A stretch of DNA of 36,816 nucleotides from Lentisphaerota bacterium. Its GTDB lineage: Bacteria > Verrucomicrobiota > Lentisphaeria > Oligosphaerales > JABHEG01. Positions 17,223 to 26,500 of the stretch are shown in pieces (the first letter of the stretch is position 1; every line of letters starts with the position of its first letter). Both the position numbers and the translations under genes were made by a program. Below the pieces are notes generated by a model. That model was not told the DNA's origin. It saw nothing but the letters and a program-made list of their open reading frames with translations, and searched no databases. The stretch covers positions 1 to 36,816 of the forward strand of contig JABHEG010000061.1 of assembly GCA_018676675.1 (NCBI GenBank), read 5' to 3'.

Positions 17223-17322
17223 TCAGCGGGGCGGGACCTCCCTGGCCTTTCTGGAGGGCGATGTCCTCAGCGGCCGGCACCAGGAAATCCCCGACAGTCA
17301 CTGCATGGCATAGGAGAGAATC

Positions 17323-17856
17323 ATGGCTGAAATACATGCTGAGTTTGAGGATTCATCCCGTTCGTATGTCTTTGTCACAGGTATCCTGATATGTCTCGTG
17401 ACGTTCATCGGCATCCTCTTCATCCCAATCTGGATTCTCGGTCTGGGGCAATGGTATTCGGCAGAATCGCTGAGGAGGAAGGTCTGCATATTGACCGACA
17501 AGGCTTTGCGGATCAAGAAAGGGATATTCTTCCAGACCGACAAGAACATTCCGTTGGAGAAAATCACTGACATCACCATCGCTCAAGGCCCGCTCTTGCG
17601 TTACTTCGGCTTGTTCCTCCTGAAGATCGAGACCGCCGGACAGAGCGCCCCGGGGCAAGCCAATGAGGGCCTCCTGCTCGGGATAAAGAACGCGAGGGAG
17701 TTCCGGAATCAGGTGCTTGCATACAGAGATAAGACTTCCTTGACCCAACCGGAGGAATCCCCAGCTCCAGCACCTGGAAACCAACTTGATGTCTTGCAGG
17801 AGATACTGGGGACACTGAAGCGCATTGAGGAGCACGTCGCCACGACGTCTCGATGA
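17323..17856 (+). CDS. bPH2 (DUF304, YdbS/YdbT-type) membrane protein
   Basis: 177 residues; ATG at 17323 with AGGAGA 5 nt upstream. A hydrophobic hairpin near 14-44 (FVTGILICLVTFIGILFIPI) is followed by a bacterial PH domain at about 50-130. The family signature is clear: LTDKALRIKKGIFF, then NIPLEKITDITIAQGPLLRYFG and LLKIETAG. The tail after 135 is Pro/Ala-rich and ends in a short predicted helix. Family members are inner-membrane proteins of uncertain role, some linked to envelope stress. The gene sits between two secreted glycan-related genes on the same strand and may simply be an insertion in the region. Confidence 0.9.
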   Translation: MAEIHAEFEDSSRSYVFVTGILICLVTFIGILFIPIWILGLGQWYSAESLRRKVCILTDKALRIKKGIFFQTDKNIPLEKITDITIAQGPLLRYFGLFLLKIETAGQSAPGQANEGLLLGIKNAREFRNQVLAYRDKTSLTQPEESPAPAPGNQLDVLQEILGTLKRIEEHVATTSR

Positions 17857-18108
17857 TCAACCGGGCCACAACCACGCCCCACAGGCGTCCCGGGCCGTAT
17901 TTGTACGGCGGGCGGCCCTCCGACCGCCACTCCCAGATGCCGCCCGGGGGGCCGTGCGGCGTACTAGCGGAATGATGCCGGCCGGGGGGGCGTGCGGCGT
18001 ACTAGCGGAATGATGCCGCCCGGAGACCGGGCGGCGCACATCCGGAGCCGATGACAACCGGACCATGCTCAGATCGGAGCAGGTGCAGACGAGAAGTGGG
18101 TGGATTGT
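17857..18108. other. Spacer with tandem repeat and GC hairpins upstream of the GH36-like gene
   Basis: The spacer holds the 38-bp tandem repeat at 17936-18027 and a stem GCCGCCCG (18015-18022) / CGGGCGGC (18028-18035). A GGCGG/CCGCC motif also occurs near 17910-17927. No gene is seen. Confidence 0.55.
17936..18027. repeat. 38-bp tandem direct repeat (two full copies plus a partial third) ending in a hairpin
   Basis: Unit 1 is 17936-17973 and unit 2 is 17974-18011, both starting GATGCCG and ending GCGGCGTACTAGCGGAAT, with two mismatches in the GC-rich part. The third unit starts at 18012 (GATGCCGCCCGG) and then diverges, its first half forming the left arm of a perfect 8-bp stem closed at 18035. 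There are no unique spacers, so it is not a CRISPR. The hairpin could terminate transcription after the bPH2 gene. Confidence 0.85.
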
Positions 18109-20967
18109 ATGACAAGGTCGAGAGCACTGGCGTTGGGTATCTGGTCGGTCGCGGTGTACCTCGTCTCTGCCCCAGGCATCCGTGCCCAGGGTGTCGAGAC
18201 GTGGTCGATCGGGAACAGCCTGATCCGGCGCGAGGTGACGCTGGCCGGTGACGCGGTTCGTCCCAGGGCGCTGGCCAATCCCCTGACGCGTGTCACCGTG
18301 CCTGTGGCCGGTGAGGAGTTCATCCTGTACCTGACGGATGATGCTGTGGTCCCGGCCAGCGAGTTCCGACTCGTGGCCAAGTCGGTCCGACGTGATGGCA
18401 AAACGCAGCATTTTAGCCTCCGCCTGGCCCATCCTCATCGTCCCATTGATGCTGAATTGCTTTACACCGTGAGCGACGACGATTGGTTCATGCGCAAGAC
18501 GGTCACCTTGCGGGCCCGGGGCAAGCCCTTCCTTCTACGCGACGTCGACGTGGACAGCTTGACGGTCGCTGATGTCACCACTGATCTCGGGGGCCGTGGG
18601 CAGCCGGTCTATCTCGCTGACAGCTTCTTCCTGGGACTCGAGTATCCCGCTGGGTTCAATCTGATCGAGGGTGGATGTGTTTCACTGCGGCATCACCCTG
18701 GGAAGCAGGTCACGCCAGCAGGCTGGATCAGCAAGTCCGCGGTCCTCGGCACGGGGGAGAGTGGGCAGGCAGCCGGTACGTTCACGCGCTATGTGGAGCG
18801 GATTCGCATCCCGTCCCGGTCGTACCTGCTCTACAACAGTTGGTATGACCTGCGCAAGAAAGAGATGACGATCGAGCGGCTGACCGAGACCTACGAGGCG
18901 ATCCGTCAGGGGTTGGCGCCCTACGGAGTCAAACTCGCCACGTTCGTCCCGGACGATGGCTGGCAGAACCCGCAATCGATCTGGGAGGCCGATCTCAGCT
19001 TCCTGCCCCAAGGGTATACCCCGTTAGCCGATGCGGTCGAGGAGGGCGGTACACGCCTGGGCCTGTGGATGCCGTTCATGGGGACCAATCTCGACATCGC
19101 CTGGGGTAAGGAGCACGGTTACGAAGTCGCAACTGGCGAGAGGTACTACTGCCTGACCGGGCCCAAGTACAACAAACGTCTGCGGGAGGTCGTGAAGCGG
19201 CACATGCGCGACTGGCGAGTCGGTTACTTCAAGCACGATTTCAACATGTTCAACTGTCGGGAGCCGGGGCACGGACACTTGCCGGAAGCGCGCTACGGCT
19301 TCGAGTCCAACGTCGATGCCGAGATCGAGATGCTGCGGTACGAACAGAGCCTGTTGCCGGACGTGTATCTGAACGTGACCTCGTGCATGTGGCTGAGCCC
19401 GTGGTGGCTGCCCTACGCCGACGCGATCTGGATGGGGTGTTCCGACTTTGGCCGCATCAAGACCGTCCCGGCGACTGAGCCGCGCGATTGGGCCATCACG
19501 TACCGTGATCATCATCTGTGGCGCCGCTTTCGCAAGGAGCGTGCGCAGTTCCCTATGTCCGCGGTCATGACACACGGGGTTATCTACGGACGACGCCTCA
19601 TGCTCGGCGGGAAGAACGAGCCGCTGGATACATGGTCCGACAATGTGGCGTGGTTCTTCCTGCGCGGGATGCAGATGAAGGAGCTCTATATCACGCCATC
19701 GCTTTTGAACGACGTGCAGTGGGACATTCTCGGCCGAGCCTGCCGTTGGGCCGAGGATCATACGGAAACTCTGCGGACCGCGCAGCTCATCCTGGGTGAC
19801 CCGGGAGCCGGGGAGGTCTATGGCTTCTCCTCGAGGGCCCGGGGCCTGGCGTTCTTCGGCTTCCGGAATCCCAGTCTGGAGCCGCAGGTTGCGGAGATCG
19901 CAGCCCGGGAACTGATCGGCCAAGGGGGAGCGACGGTAGGCCAGATCTACCCGTTTCGGGCTAAGATCGGCACGCTCACGTCTGGAACCGTCTTCCGGCA
20001 GGCCCTTGGGCCAAATGAGATCCGCATCTACAGAGCCGATCTGGCGCCCAACGTGTCTGAGACGGCTCTGAAGGCGGCCGTGGTGGGGCCCAATCCAGTA
20101 CCCGTTTCGGTCACGGAAATCACCGCCTCCGGCGAACCGTTCGGGCTTGCCGCAAGGGTGGACATCACGCGTGACGACGTGACGTCCCTTCGCCTTGTTG
20201 TCGTGCTGGAAAGGGCGTTCGATGTTGATGTCCGGAAAGCGTTTCGGGTTGAGTGTGACGGCACACCTGTCAAGAGCATGGTCACGAAACTCGACGGACT
20301 TCAGATCCTGGAGGCGACGCTTCCCCGTCGCCCACTGGAACTCCGCCTGACCGCACTCCCGACTGCTCTCGACGTCCCCTTCCAGCCGTCTCTTGGTCTG
20401 CGCACGTGGCTCATTGCTGATTGGAGCGGAACGCCGGGACCAGCTCCGGACGCCGTTGTTGAGTTGGCTTGTCCCTACGCGGCCCGGCGTCGTGGCGCCG
20501 TTCCCCTGGGCGAGCCAGCCGAGGTGGATGCGAGCCCTCGCCGTGGACGAGAACTTGGTGAGACCGATCTGCGCACGGTGCGCGCTGGCAAGCTCCATCT
20601 CTTCGTGTTTGGCTCCAACGGCGACAAGTACGCCGGCAAGGCCATCACTCTCAATGGCGAACGGATTGGCGATGTGCCGACCAATCCGAGGCCACTCGAC
20701 CGTTGGAAGCGTTGTGTTGTTGATATCCCGCAGGACAAGCTGGCGAGTCTGCGTCTCCGCAACCAGGTCCGTTTTGGCAACAGCTCAGGGGACAGCTACA
20801 AGTTGCGGGACGTTGCTCTGGCGGTGCAGTTGGCCGACGGGGCGTGGGTGGAGACGCCGTTCGCCGAGGGGATCCACTGCAGTACCCTCGGCTGGCTCCA
20901 TGCCGAAGGTAAGCCCTTCAAAAACGACCAATCGCAGCCCATTGCCGTTCAGTTCCAGGAGAAGTGA
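18109..20967 (+). CDS. Secreted GH36-like alpha-glycosidase (alpha-galactosidase-type)
   Basis: About 952 residues from ATG at 18109; GTG at 18100 is an alternative, and the ribosome-binding site is weak in either case. A signal peptide ends near IRAQG. An N-terminal beta-supersandwich (about 30-230) leads to a TIM barrel with LLYNSWYDLR, VPDDGWQNPQSIWE, RLGLWMPFMG, YFKHDFNMFNC (Asp377 matches the KxD nucleophile of GH36/clan GH-D), SCMWLSPWWLPYADAIWMGC and a later GSDF-like segment (CSDFG, Asp446) that may supply the acid/base. KELYITPSLLNDVQWDILGRA is typical of GH36. After about 620 come beta domains, ending in a galactose-binding-like sandwich. Expected activity is hydrolysis of terminal alpha-linked galactose or a related sugar outside the cytoplasm; the precise substrate is not known. 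Confidence 0.85.
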   Translation: MTRSRALALGIWSVAVYLVSAPGIRAQGVETWSIGNSLIRREVTLAGDAVRPRALANPLTRVTVPVAGEEFILYLTDDAVVPASEFRLVAKSVRRDGKTQHFSLRLAHPHRPIDAELLYTVSDDDWFMRKTVTLRARGKPFLLRDVDVDSLTVADVTTDLGGRGQPVYLADSFFLGLEYPAGFNLIEGGCVSLRHHPGKQVTPAGWISKSAVLGTGESGQAAGTFTRYVERIRIPSRSYLLYNSWYDLRKKEMTIERLTETYEAIRQGLAPYGVKLATFVPDDGWQNPQSIWEADLSFLPQGYTPLADAVEEGGTRLGLWMPFMGTNLDIAWGKEHGYEVATGERYYCLTGPKYNKRLREVVKRHMRDWRVGYFKHDFNMFNCREPGHGHLPEARYGFESNVDAEIEMLRYEQSLLPDVYLNVTSCMWLSPWWLPYADAIWMGCSDFGRIKTVPATEPRDWAITYRDHHLWRRFRKERAQFPMSAVMTHGVIYGRRLMLGGKNEPLDTWSDNVAWFFLRGMQMKELYITPSLLNDVQWDILGRACRWAEDHTETLRTAQLILGDPGAGEVYGFSSRARGLAFFGFRNPSLEPQVAEIAARELIGQGGATVGQIYPFRAKIGTLTSGTVFRQALGPNEIRIYRADLAPNVSETALKAAVVGPNPVPVSVTEITASGEPFGLAARVDITRDDVTSLRLVVVLERAFDVDVRKAFRVECDGTPVKSMVTKLDGLQILEATLPRRPLELRLTALPTALDVPFQPSLGLRTWLIADWSGTPGPAPDAVVELACPYAARRRGAVPLGEPAEVDASPRRGRELGETDLRTVRAGKLHLFVFGSNGDKYAGKAITLNGERIGDVPTNPRPLDRWKRCVVDIPQDKLASLRLRNQVRFGNSSGDSYKLRDVALAVQLADGAWVETPFAEGIHCSTLGWLHAEGKPFKNDQSQPIAVQFQEK

Positions 20968-21485
20968 GTCCAGTGTGCCGTCTCTGAAGTAATGGTGCAC
21001 GAACGTCGGCCATTCTGGTCGCTTCAGGTGCATCTCCGGGCGTAAGTCGATGCTGAGCCATCGTCGTCGCCCGGCGATGTCGACTGAGCGCCAGAAGGGT
21101 CACGCCCCAAAGTGGTTGCGCGCTCTTGGCGCAGGCGACATCCCGCCGGGGTCGGGAGTTATCCTCTGGATAGCCCCGCTCCCCCGGTGGAGCGCCTCTG
21201 CATCCAAGACAGCTGCAATTCGTGCTTCATCACTTGCGAGACGGCACACTAACACCGCGGCTTTGAGGCGCTGACGACACCCCACTGGGGCGTTGCTGGC
21301 TTGATCTGTCCTTCGGGCCGCCTGTCAACAGCCAGACGGCAAAGCGAGGCGTCATGACAGATCGATCGCGCAGCGTCAATGTTGCCTCTGCTATCGTCAT
21401 ATCGCGACGTGGACCGCGTGCTCTGGTTGGACAAGATGGCTTTCGCTCCTTACGACTGGTGCGGCAAGACGGAGGGAAAGCGTAG
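20968..21485. other. 518-nt spacer with no supported gene
   Basis: Only short frames in all directions, none protein-like. Small inverted repeats are present: TATCC/GGATA around a TCT loop near 21160-21172, and GATCTGTC (21303-21310) with GACAGATC (21356-21363). GGAGGG at 21471-21476 is the ribosome-binding site of the next gene. Confidence 0.5.
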
Positions 21486-23366
21486 ATGAACCTGATTCCT
21501 GCCACACGCCGTCTGCTTACTGCCGTGCTCAGCACGGCGTTGTTGGTCACAGCTGGCGACGCGACCGAGCCGATCCTCAAGCTCATCATCAATCCGTCAG
21601 ACACACAGATGATCGATGACGCGCTGGAGCACGGTTTCAACGTGTTGGAGTTTCAGGCAGCCCACCCGACCCCGGACGATCCGTCAGGCGGCAGAGACAT
21701 CAAGGGCTTTGTGCAGTACGTGCATGACAGGGGATACCACGTCTCGGGCAAGCGCCCGGCCTGGTTCACGGTGCGCCACAGTCAGGGCCGCGTCAACTGT
21801 CAGAACGAGGATGGTGAGCCGTGGGGGCATCGGAAGGGGTACGCAGTCATGCCTTGCACTGCCTCTGAGTTCACGGCTGAGGCATACAGGCGGGGGACGG
21901 TCAACGCTCTTGGCTACCTGGAACTCGACCACATGCGGCTGTTCGACGAGGCTACCTCAACCGCCTGCCACCATCACAGCAAGACGGCCTTTCCTGCATA
22001 CTTGGCCGGGAAGGGATACGCGCCGGGGGACTTCAGCCGAGCCTGGGCCGAGTGGGCAGACGTGCCTGTGCCGACGGTCGCGTCAGTCGACGCGAATCCT
22101 GCCTTGGGTATGCGGAAGCTCGAGTACGAGTATCGGCTGTGGAAGGAGGATAACTTTCTGCGCGCTATGGGCGGTGCGTGTGCCGCCGCCAAAACGGAGT
22201 TCCCTGAGGCCCGGATGAACATCGGCATCATCAGCCCTCTTGCCCTCTACACTGGCTCCGACGCCTGTATCCCTCTCCACCGTTTTCGCGAGGTCAAAGG
22301 CGCGGACTACATCGAGATTGACTTCTATGATTCGACCTACGGCGGCGGTCTGCTGGGCCCGGAGAGCTTCTACATCGTGGAAGCCGCGAACCAGATGGCC
22401 ACTGATATTTCGGGCCTGCCGCTGCTCGTTACCCGGAACGCCCGGTCGCCCGGGAGAGGGGGTAAACGAAGCGAGGGCTACTTCCGCATCCTTCACCTTG
22501 CGACGATGTTGCTGAATGACAACGTACTCGGCACGAATTGCTACGCCTGGGGTATACGGATCGCCGACGAAGAGCACTGCTTCCGCAAAGGCGCGCCACG
22601 GCTCACATGGTTCGCTGATGCCATGCGTCGTATCAAGCAAGCCTATCCCCTACTGCAGGAGTTCGACGAGAGGAATCGCATACTCATTGTGATGGACGAC
22701 TGGATTCACTCCGGTCGAGGCATCATGAAGCATCGAGGCACGGCAACTTACTGGCGACGGATGCCGCGGATGCCGAGAGCGCTACGGCCATACAAGATGG
22801 TGGCCCGTATACACCGCGACGCGGACTTCGCTACTCCGCGAACACTCAGTCGTGTTGACCATAATGACTATGACATTGTGTTCGTCAATGCACACCATTG
22901 CCCCGAAACCGAGTTCCGCCGCCTGGTCAGTTGGGCCAAACGAGGCGGTACGCTGCTTCTCTACACGGAGCGTGCTTTCGCTCTGGACGAGCTCAGGACA
23001 GAGAGGCGCCCGCAGAGGCTGAAGACCTTGGAGAGTCTCTCCTCGGCCATGCCGTTGCCCACCGAGGTAGAGAGATTCCAGGAACTCGTCGAGGGCCGGC
23101 TTGGTGCAAAGCTGTTCACACCTGACACGCTCTTCGCCAATGTCGACATCGACGCCCAGACGAATCCCAAGGGCGAACGACTCTTTGTGCTCACCAACTA
23201 CAACACGGTGAGTCAGGACATCTCGTTCACGTTCGACGCGCCCTGGTCAGTGTGTCAGCAAATCTTCGACAGCGCCGACGTCGGGACCAGTCGAGACGGC
23301 GCGATCACTCACGTCCGCGTCCACCTGCCCGCTCAGGATGCGGAAATCGTGATTTTCCGGCGATGA
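21486..23366 (+). CDS. Secreted GH42-like TIM-barrel protein with flavodoxin-like domain
   Basis: 626 residues; ATG at 21486, GGAGGG 9 nt upstream, signal peptide with RRLLTAVLSTALLVTAGDA. The layout resembles GH42 beta-galactosidases. A barrel starts at NPSDTQMIDDALEHGFNVLE, followed by YLELDH (candidate acid/base Glu), then CHHHSKTAFPAYLAGKGYAP and AWAEWADV, which parallel the GH42 Cys-rich CxxCxxxFxxWL and W patterns. After about 400, YDIVFVNAHHCPETEFRRLV and AKRGGTLLLYTERAF look like the Rossmann-like trimerisation domain. A short beta domain closes the chain. Where GH42 enzymes carry the nucleophile Glu (LVMEQ-type motif) this protein reads LPLLVTRNARSPG, with no Glu, so catalysis by the usual mechanism is doubtful. 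Confidence 0.7.
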   Translation: MNLIPATRRLLTAVLSTALLVTAGDATEPILKLIINPSDTQMIDDALEHGFNVLEFQAAHPTPDDPSGGRDIKGFVQYVHDRGYHVSGKRPAWFTVRHSQGRVNCQNEDGEPWGHRKGYAVMPCTASEFTAEAYRRGTVNALGYLELDHMRLFDEATSTACHHHSKTAFPAYLAGKGYAPGDFSRAWAEWADVPVPTVASVDANPALGMRKLEYEYRLWKEDNFLRAMGGACAAAKTEFPEARMNIGIISPLALYTGSDACIPLHRFREVKGADYIEIDFYDSTYGGGLLGPESFYIVEAANQMATDISGLPLLVTRNARSPGRGGKRSEGYFRILHLATMLLNDNVLGTNCYAWGIRIADEEHCFRKGAPRLTWFADAMRRIKQAYPLLQEFDERNRILIVMDDWIHSGRGIMKHRGTATYWRRMPRMPRALRPYKMVARIHRDADFATPRTLSRVDHNDYDIVFVNAHHCPETEFRRLVSWAKRGGTLLLYTERAFALDELRTERRPQRLKTLESLSSAMPLPTEVERFQELVEGRLGAKLFTPDTLFANVDIDAQTNPKGERLFVLTNYNTVSQDISFTFDAPWSVCQQIFDSADVGTSRDGAITHVRVHLPAQDAEIVIFRR

Positions 23367-23441
23367 GGGAGGTCGGGGGAGGGCAATGCGATTGAGTTCC
23401 TCGAGACTTCGCATCGTCCGAAGAGTCGCCGGGTGGCACCG

Positions 23442-23475
23442 CCTCCCACATTGTGCGCTCCCACAGTGCGGGAGG
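23442..23475. terminator. Hairpin between convergent genes (candidate bidirectional terminator)
   Basis: CCTCCCACATTGTG (23442-23455) pairs with CACAGTGCGGGAGG (23462-23475) at 12 of 14 positions around a 6-nt loop. It lies in the 144-nt gap between the stops of the GH42-like gene (23366) and the minus-strand gene (23511). No T-tract is seen, so termination would be of the stem-only kind. Confidence 0.55.
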
Positions 23476-23510
23476 GGCGCACATGTCTGTGAAGGCAACC
23501 ATGCCCTGCG

Positions 23511-26500
23511 CTACTGCATGGCGTCGGGGTGGAACCAGCGGTCGGCACTGGTGGCCAGAACGCTCGGTAGACGTGGATCAAGTGTGAAACCCAGGCTACG
23601 GCCCGGGAGCGTGACCTGCCAGAGTTTGCCGCGCTGTTCGGGGGGGACTTCCAGAGCTGCTGTCACGTGCTTGGGGCCGTCGTCGTCGACCCCGCAGTAC
23701 TGATGTCGCCAGACGACACGTCCGCTGGCGTCCAGGACCGAGATCCGATTGAGCCGCGCCCATGATTTGGCTGCCCGGCCCGAGGGCAATGGGAAATAGA
23801 TCGTTAACGTGTCCAGCTCTGCTGACGTGCGGAACCAGTACTGGCTCTTCCAGTATCCGCGCCCCACGGTGTCGCCTGCGGGAATCTCCAGCACTTCCGG
23901 CGTGTCGGGAGGGGAAACCGGCAGCCAAAGCCCCGGTAACTGGCGTTCGAAGGTGATCTTTGACGACGATGTCGGCGTGAAACTGAGCCGATTGCTGACC
24001 CGCAACCGGTAGGTTCCCGCCGGTATCTCCGGCGGGACACGAATCTCCACCGGTTCGCCTGGCTGCACAGTGCCTTGGGACACCGTGTCTCCATCTGGGC
24101 CGGAAAGCGCATAGCCAAATGGCTGTTTTGCGTATTTGCACCGGTTCAGACGTACGGTCACTCTCAGCTCGCGAGCCGCAGCTTTCAGGAGCGCGACGGT
24201 TGGCATCTGCCAGTCATACTCCTTCGTTCCGGGGATCTTGCTGACGGTTGCGGGCAGTTGGTGGAAGGCGCTGGGCAAGGCAGGGGGACGGTGCCCGGCG
24301 CGTTCGAGTGCGAACAGGGCCTCGGGGAACTGGCGAAGGTAGTATGCCGTGTAGGATGGACCACAGCCCGGGTTGTAGTCTCGGACCAGGAACCCGTGCA
24401 TGAACGCTGGGGCGCCGTCGTAGGTGGCAGCCCGGGTGTAGTCGAGCCAGCCCACCACTCGACGGAGAAAGGGGATCTCTTTGGTGAGCAGGTAGGCATG
24501 CGCTGCACTCTCGATCTGCGGACAGACCGCCGCCCAGGCACCGGTCGTGAACACGTCCTGTTGTGTGGAGAACGAGCGAGCGTACTTGTCAATGTACCAG
24601 CGGGTGAAGTCAGGATCGCCGGAGAACCGCTGGAAGTCGCGCGGACCGGGCTTCCAGAAGTGACGCAAGTGTGTACGGTCCGGGCCCCGCGCGACTTGAT
24701 GGGCCGCGGCGAGAAACCACGGGTCGAATGTCTCCTGGTACATGTCCACGTACGTTTTCAGCATGTTGGTGTTTTTGCGCCCGGTGGATGTGCCGGGCTG
24801 CAGGACGAGATGCCCCGTGCTGAGCGTCTCCTTCTTGACCAGGTGCGCCCAATCCTGAATAACGTCCAGCGCTCGCTTGTAGCCGGTCAGGTGGTAGCAG
24901 CGCCACAGGTACTCCACCTCGTTCGAGTACCCGCGCAGGACGGGCACGAATGGGCGCCCCGGGCGGCCACGGTTGCTGCCCACCCACGGCATGCCTCCCC
25001 GGTACCATTGTCCGCGCATGCGGTTGTCGGTTTTCGCGTCGCTGTAGTGGGAGTAGCAGACGTCCGTCATCGTGCGGGTGGCGGCCTCGGCGAATGCGAG
25101 GAAGCGGGCGTCTCCGCTGCGTGCGTATGGGATCCAGGTGTAAGGCCAGCCCTGGTGGGCTTTGCGGAAGGCGCGGTAGAGGCCGCCTCCTCCGGTGAAT
25201 ATGTTTGGCGTCCACAGCATGTTGCCCCAGACCCACTTGCCGTAGATCTGCGACCGTTCGGCCCAGATCATTGGTGCCAACGCGTGCAGTTCGTAGACTC
25301 GTTCATCTTCCGGGTATTTGGCGAGGTCGCGGTGATGGATCGCGCCAAAGGCTCCAGTAGCCGCCAGCCAGGCAGGGTCGACCACCGCCTGCAGTGTCCC
25401 CCGATTCAGGCCCTCGTGGGCTCGGCTCGCAGCTTGGGGCGACACTTCCGCATCCAGGGACACGACCCAGATCTCGCTGGTCTTGGAAATCCCCTGCGCA
25501 TTGATATCCTCGGGGGTGTTTTTGCGCCAGTACGTCTCATGTCGCAATCCGGTGACTATCGGTGCTTGCGTGTACACATCCGGCAAACGGAAGTCGAGCA
25601 ACTCCCCTTCATGGCAGAACCACAGGCGCAGCTTGTTCGTGTTATCGATTGCGTGCCCCTGCGGCTTGCCGTGCCGTGGCCATTCGTGGAAGACCATCGT
25701 GTCCCCATCGAACTCGAGCTCGCGCGGGTAGTTCTGCCAGAAGTGTTTGATGCCGACCAAGACGGTCGCATCTCCGGTGCGAGAAGCGACTGCCCCGGGC
25801 GCCCGTTCCCCAACTGTTGCCCCTGCGTCGCCGGTTATCTCGAACTCACTGTGATCATACTGCACCAGGTGTTGGCCTTTTGCCCACCGCGCGTTTGCTC
25901 CGGAGCCGGTAAGGAAGCCGCGTGGCTCCCCAGCGTTGACCAAAGGGAACCGCCAACCCATGTCGCGGATGCGTTCAGAATTTCCGTCGCCAGTGAAGAT
26001 CCAAGTGTGGAAGATCCGGAGCACCGGGCTGTCGCGAAACACTACGTATCGGGTGACAAAGCGGCAGAACGTCTCGCCGTCGGTGGATTCATACCAGCCC
26101 TGAGAGGACAGCAGGCGCTTACACGGTCCGTCCTCGTCGATGCTGAGCCCGTCTCCCTCAGGCGTCATGCTGAAGCGCTTCCCCCCCTCGCCCTCGATAA
26201 ACGCACCTCGTTGCGCCTCCGGAGTCAGATGGCGAAGGAATGGTCCGACTGCAGCCGGTCCGGATGGTGGCTGCTCCAACTGGGCGGTGGGCGCGATGTC
26301 GTTCCCACTCGTACGCGGATCCGTTCCGTATACGAGCCAAAGCGTCACCGGGTTGCCCACAACGTCGCAGGCGAAGTCACACTGCAGCCAGCGGATGCTG
26401 CCAAACCGGGACCACTTTCCTGTGACCCGAGCCTGCAGTGGCACTGCTTGTCCAGAACCATCGGCCAATCGAACGTGCGCGGCATCCCACAGCGCACCAC

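Noticed and set aside
17936..18027. Possible CRISPR
   Set aside because: Tandem units without spacers and no cas genes nearby.
19024..20598. Long minus-strand frame
   Set aside because: Antisense shadow of the GH36-like gene, which carries signal peptide and catalytic motifs.
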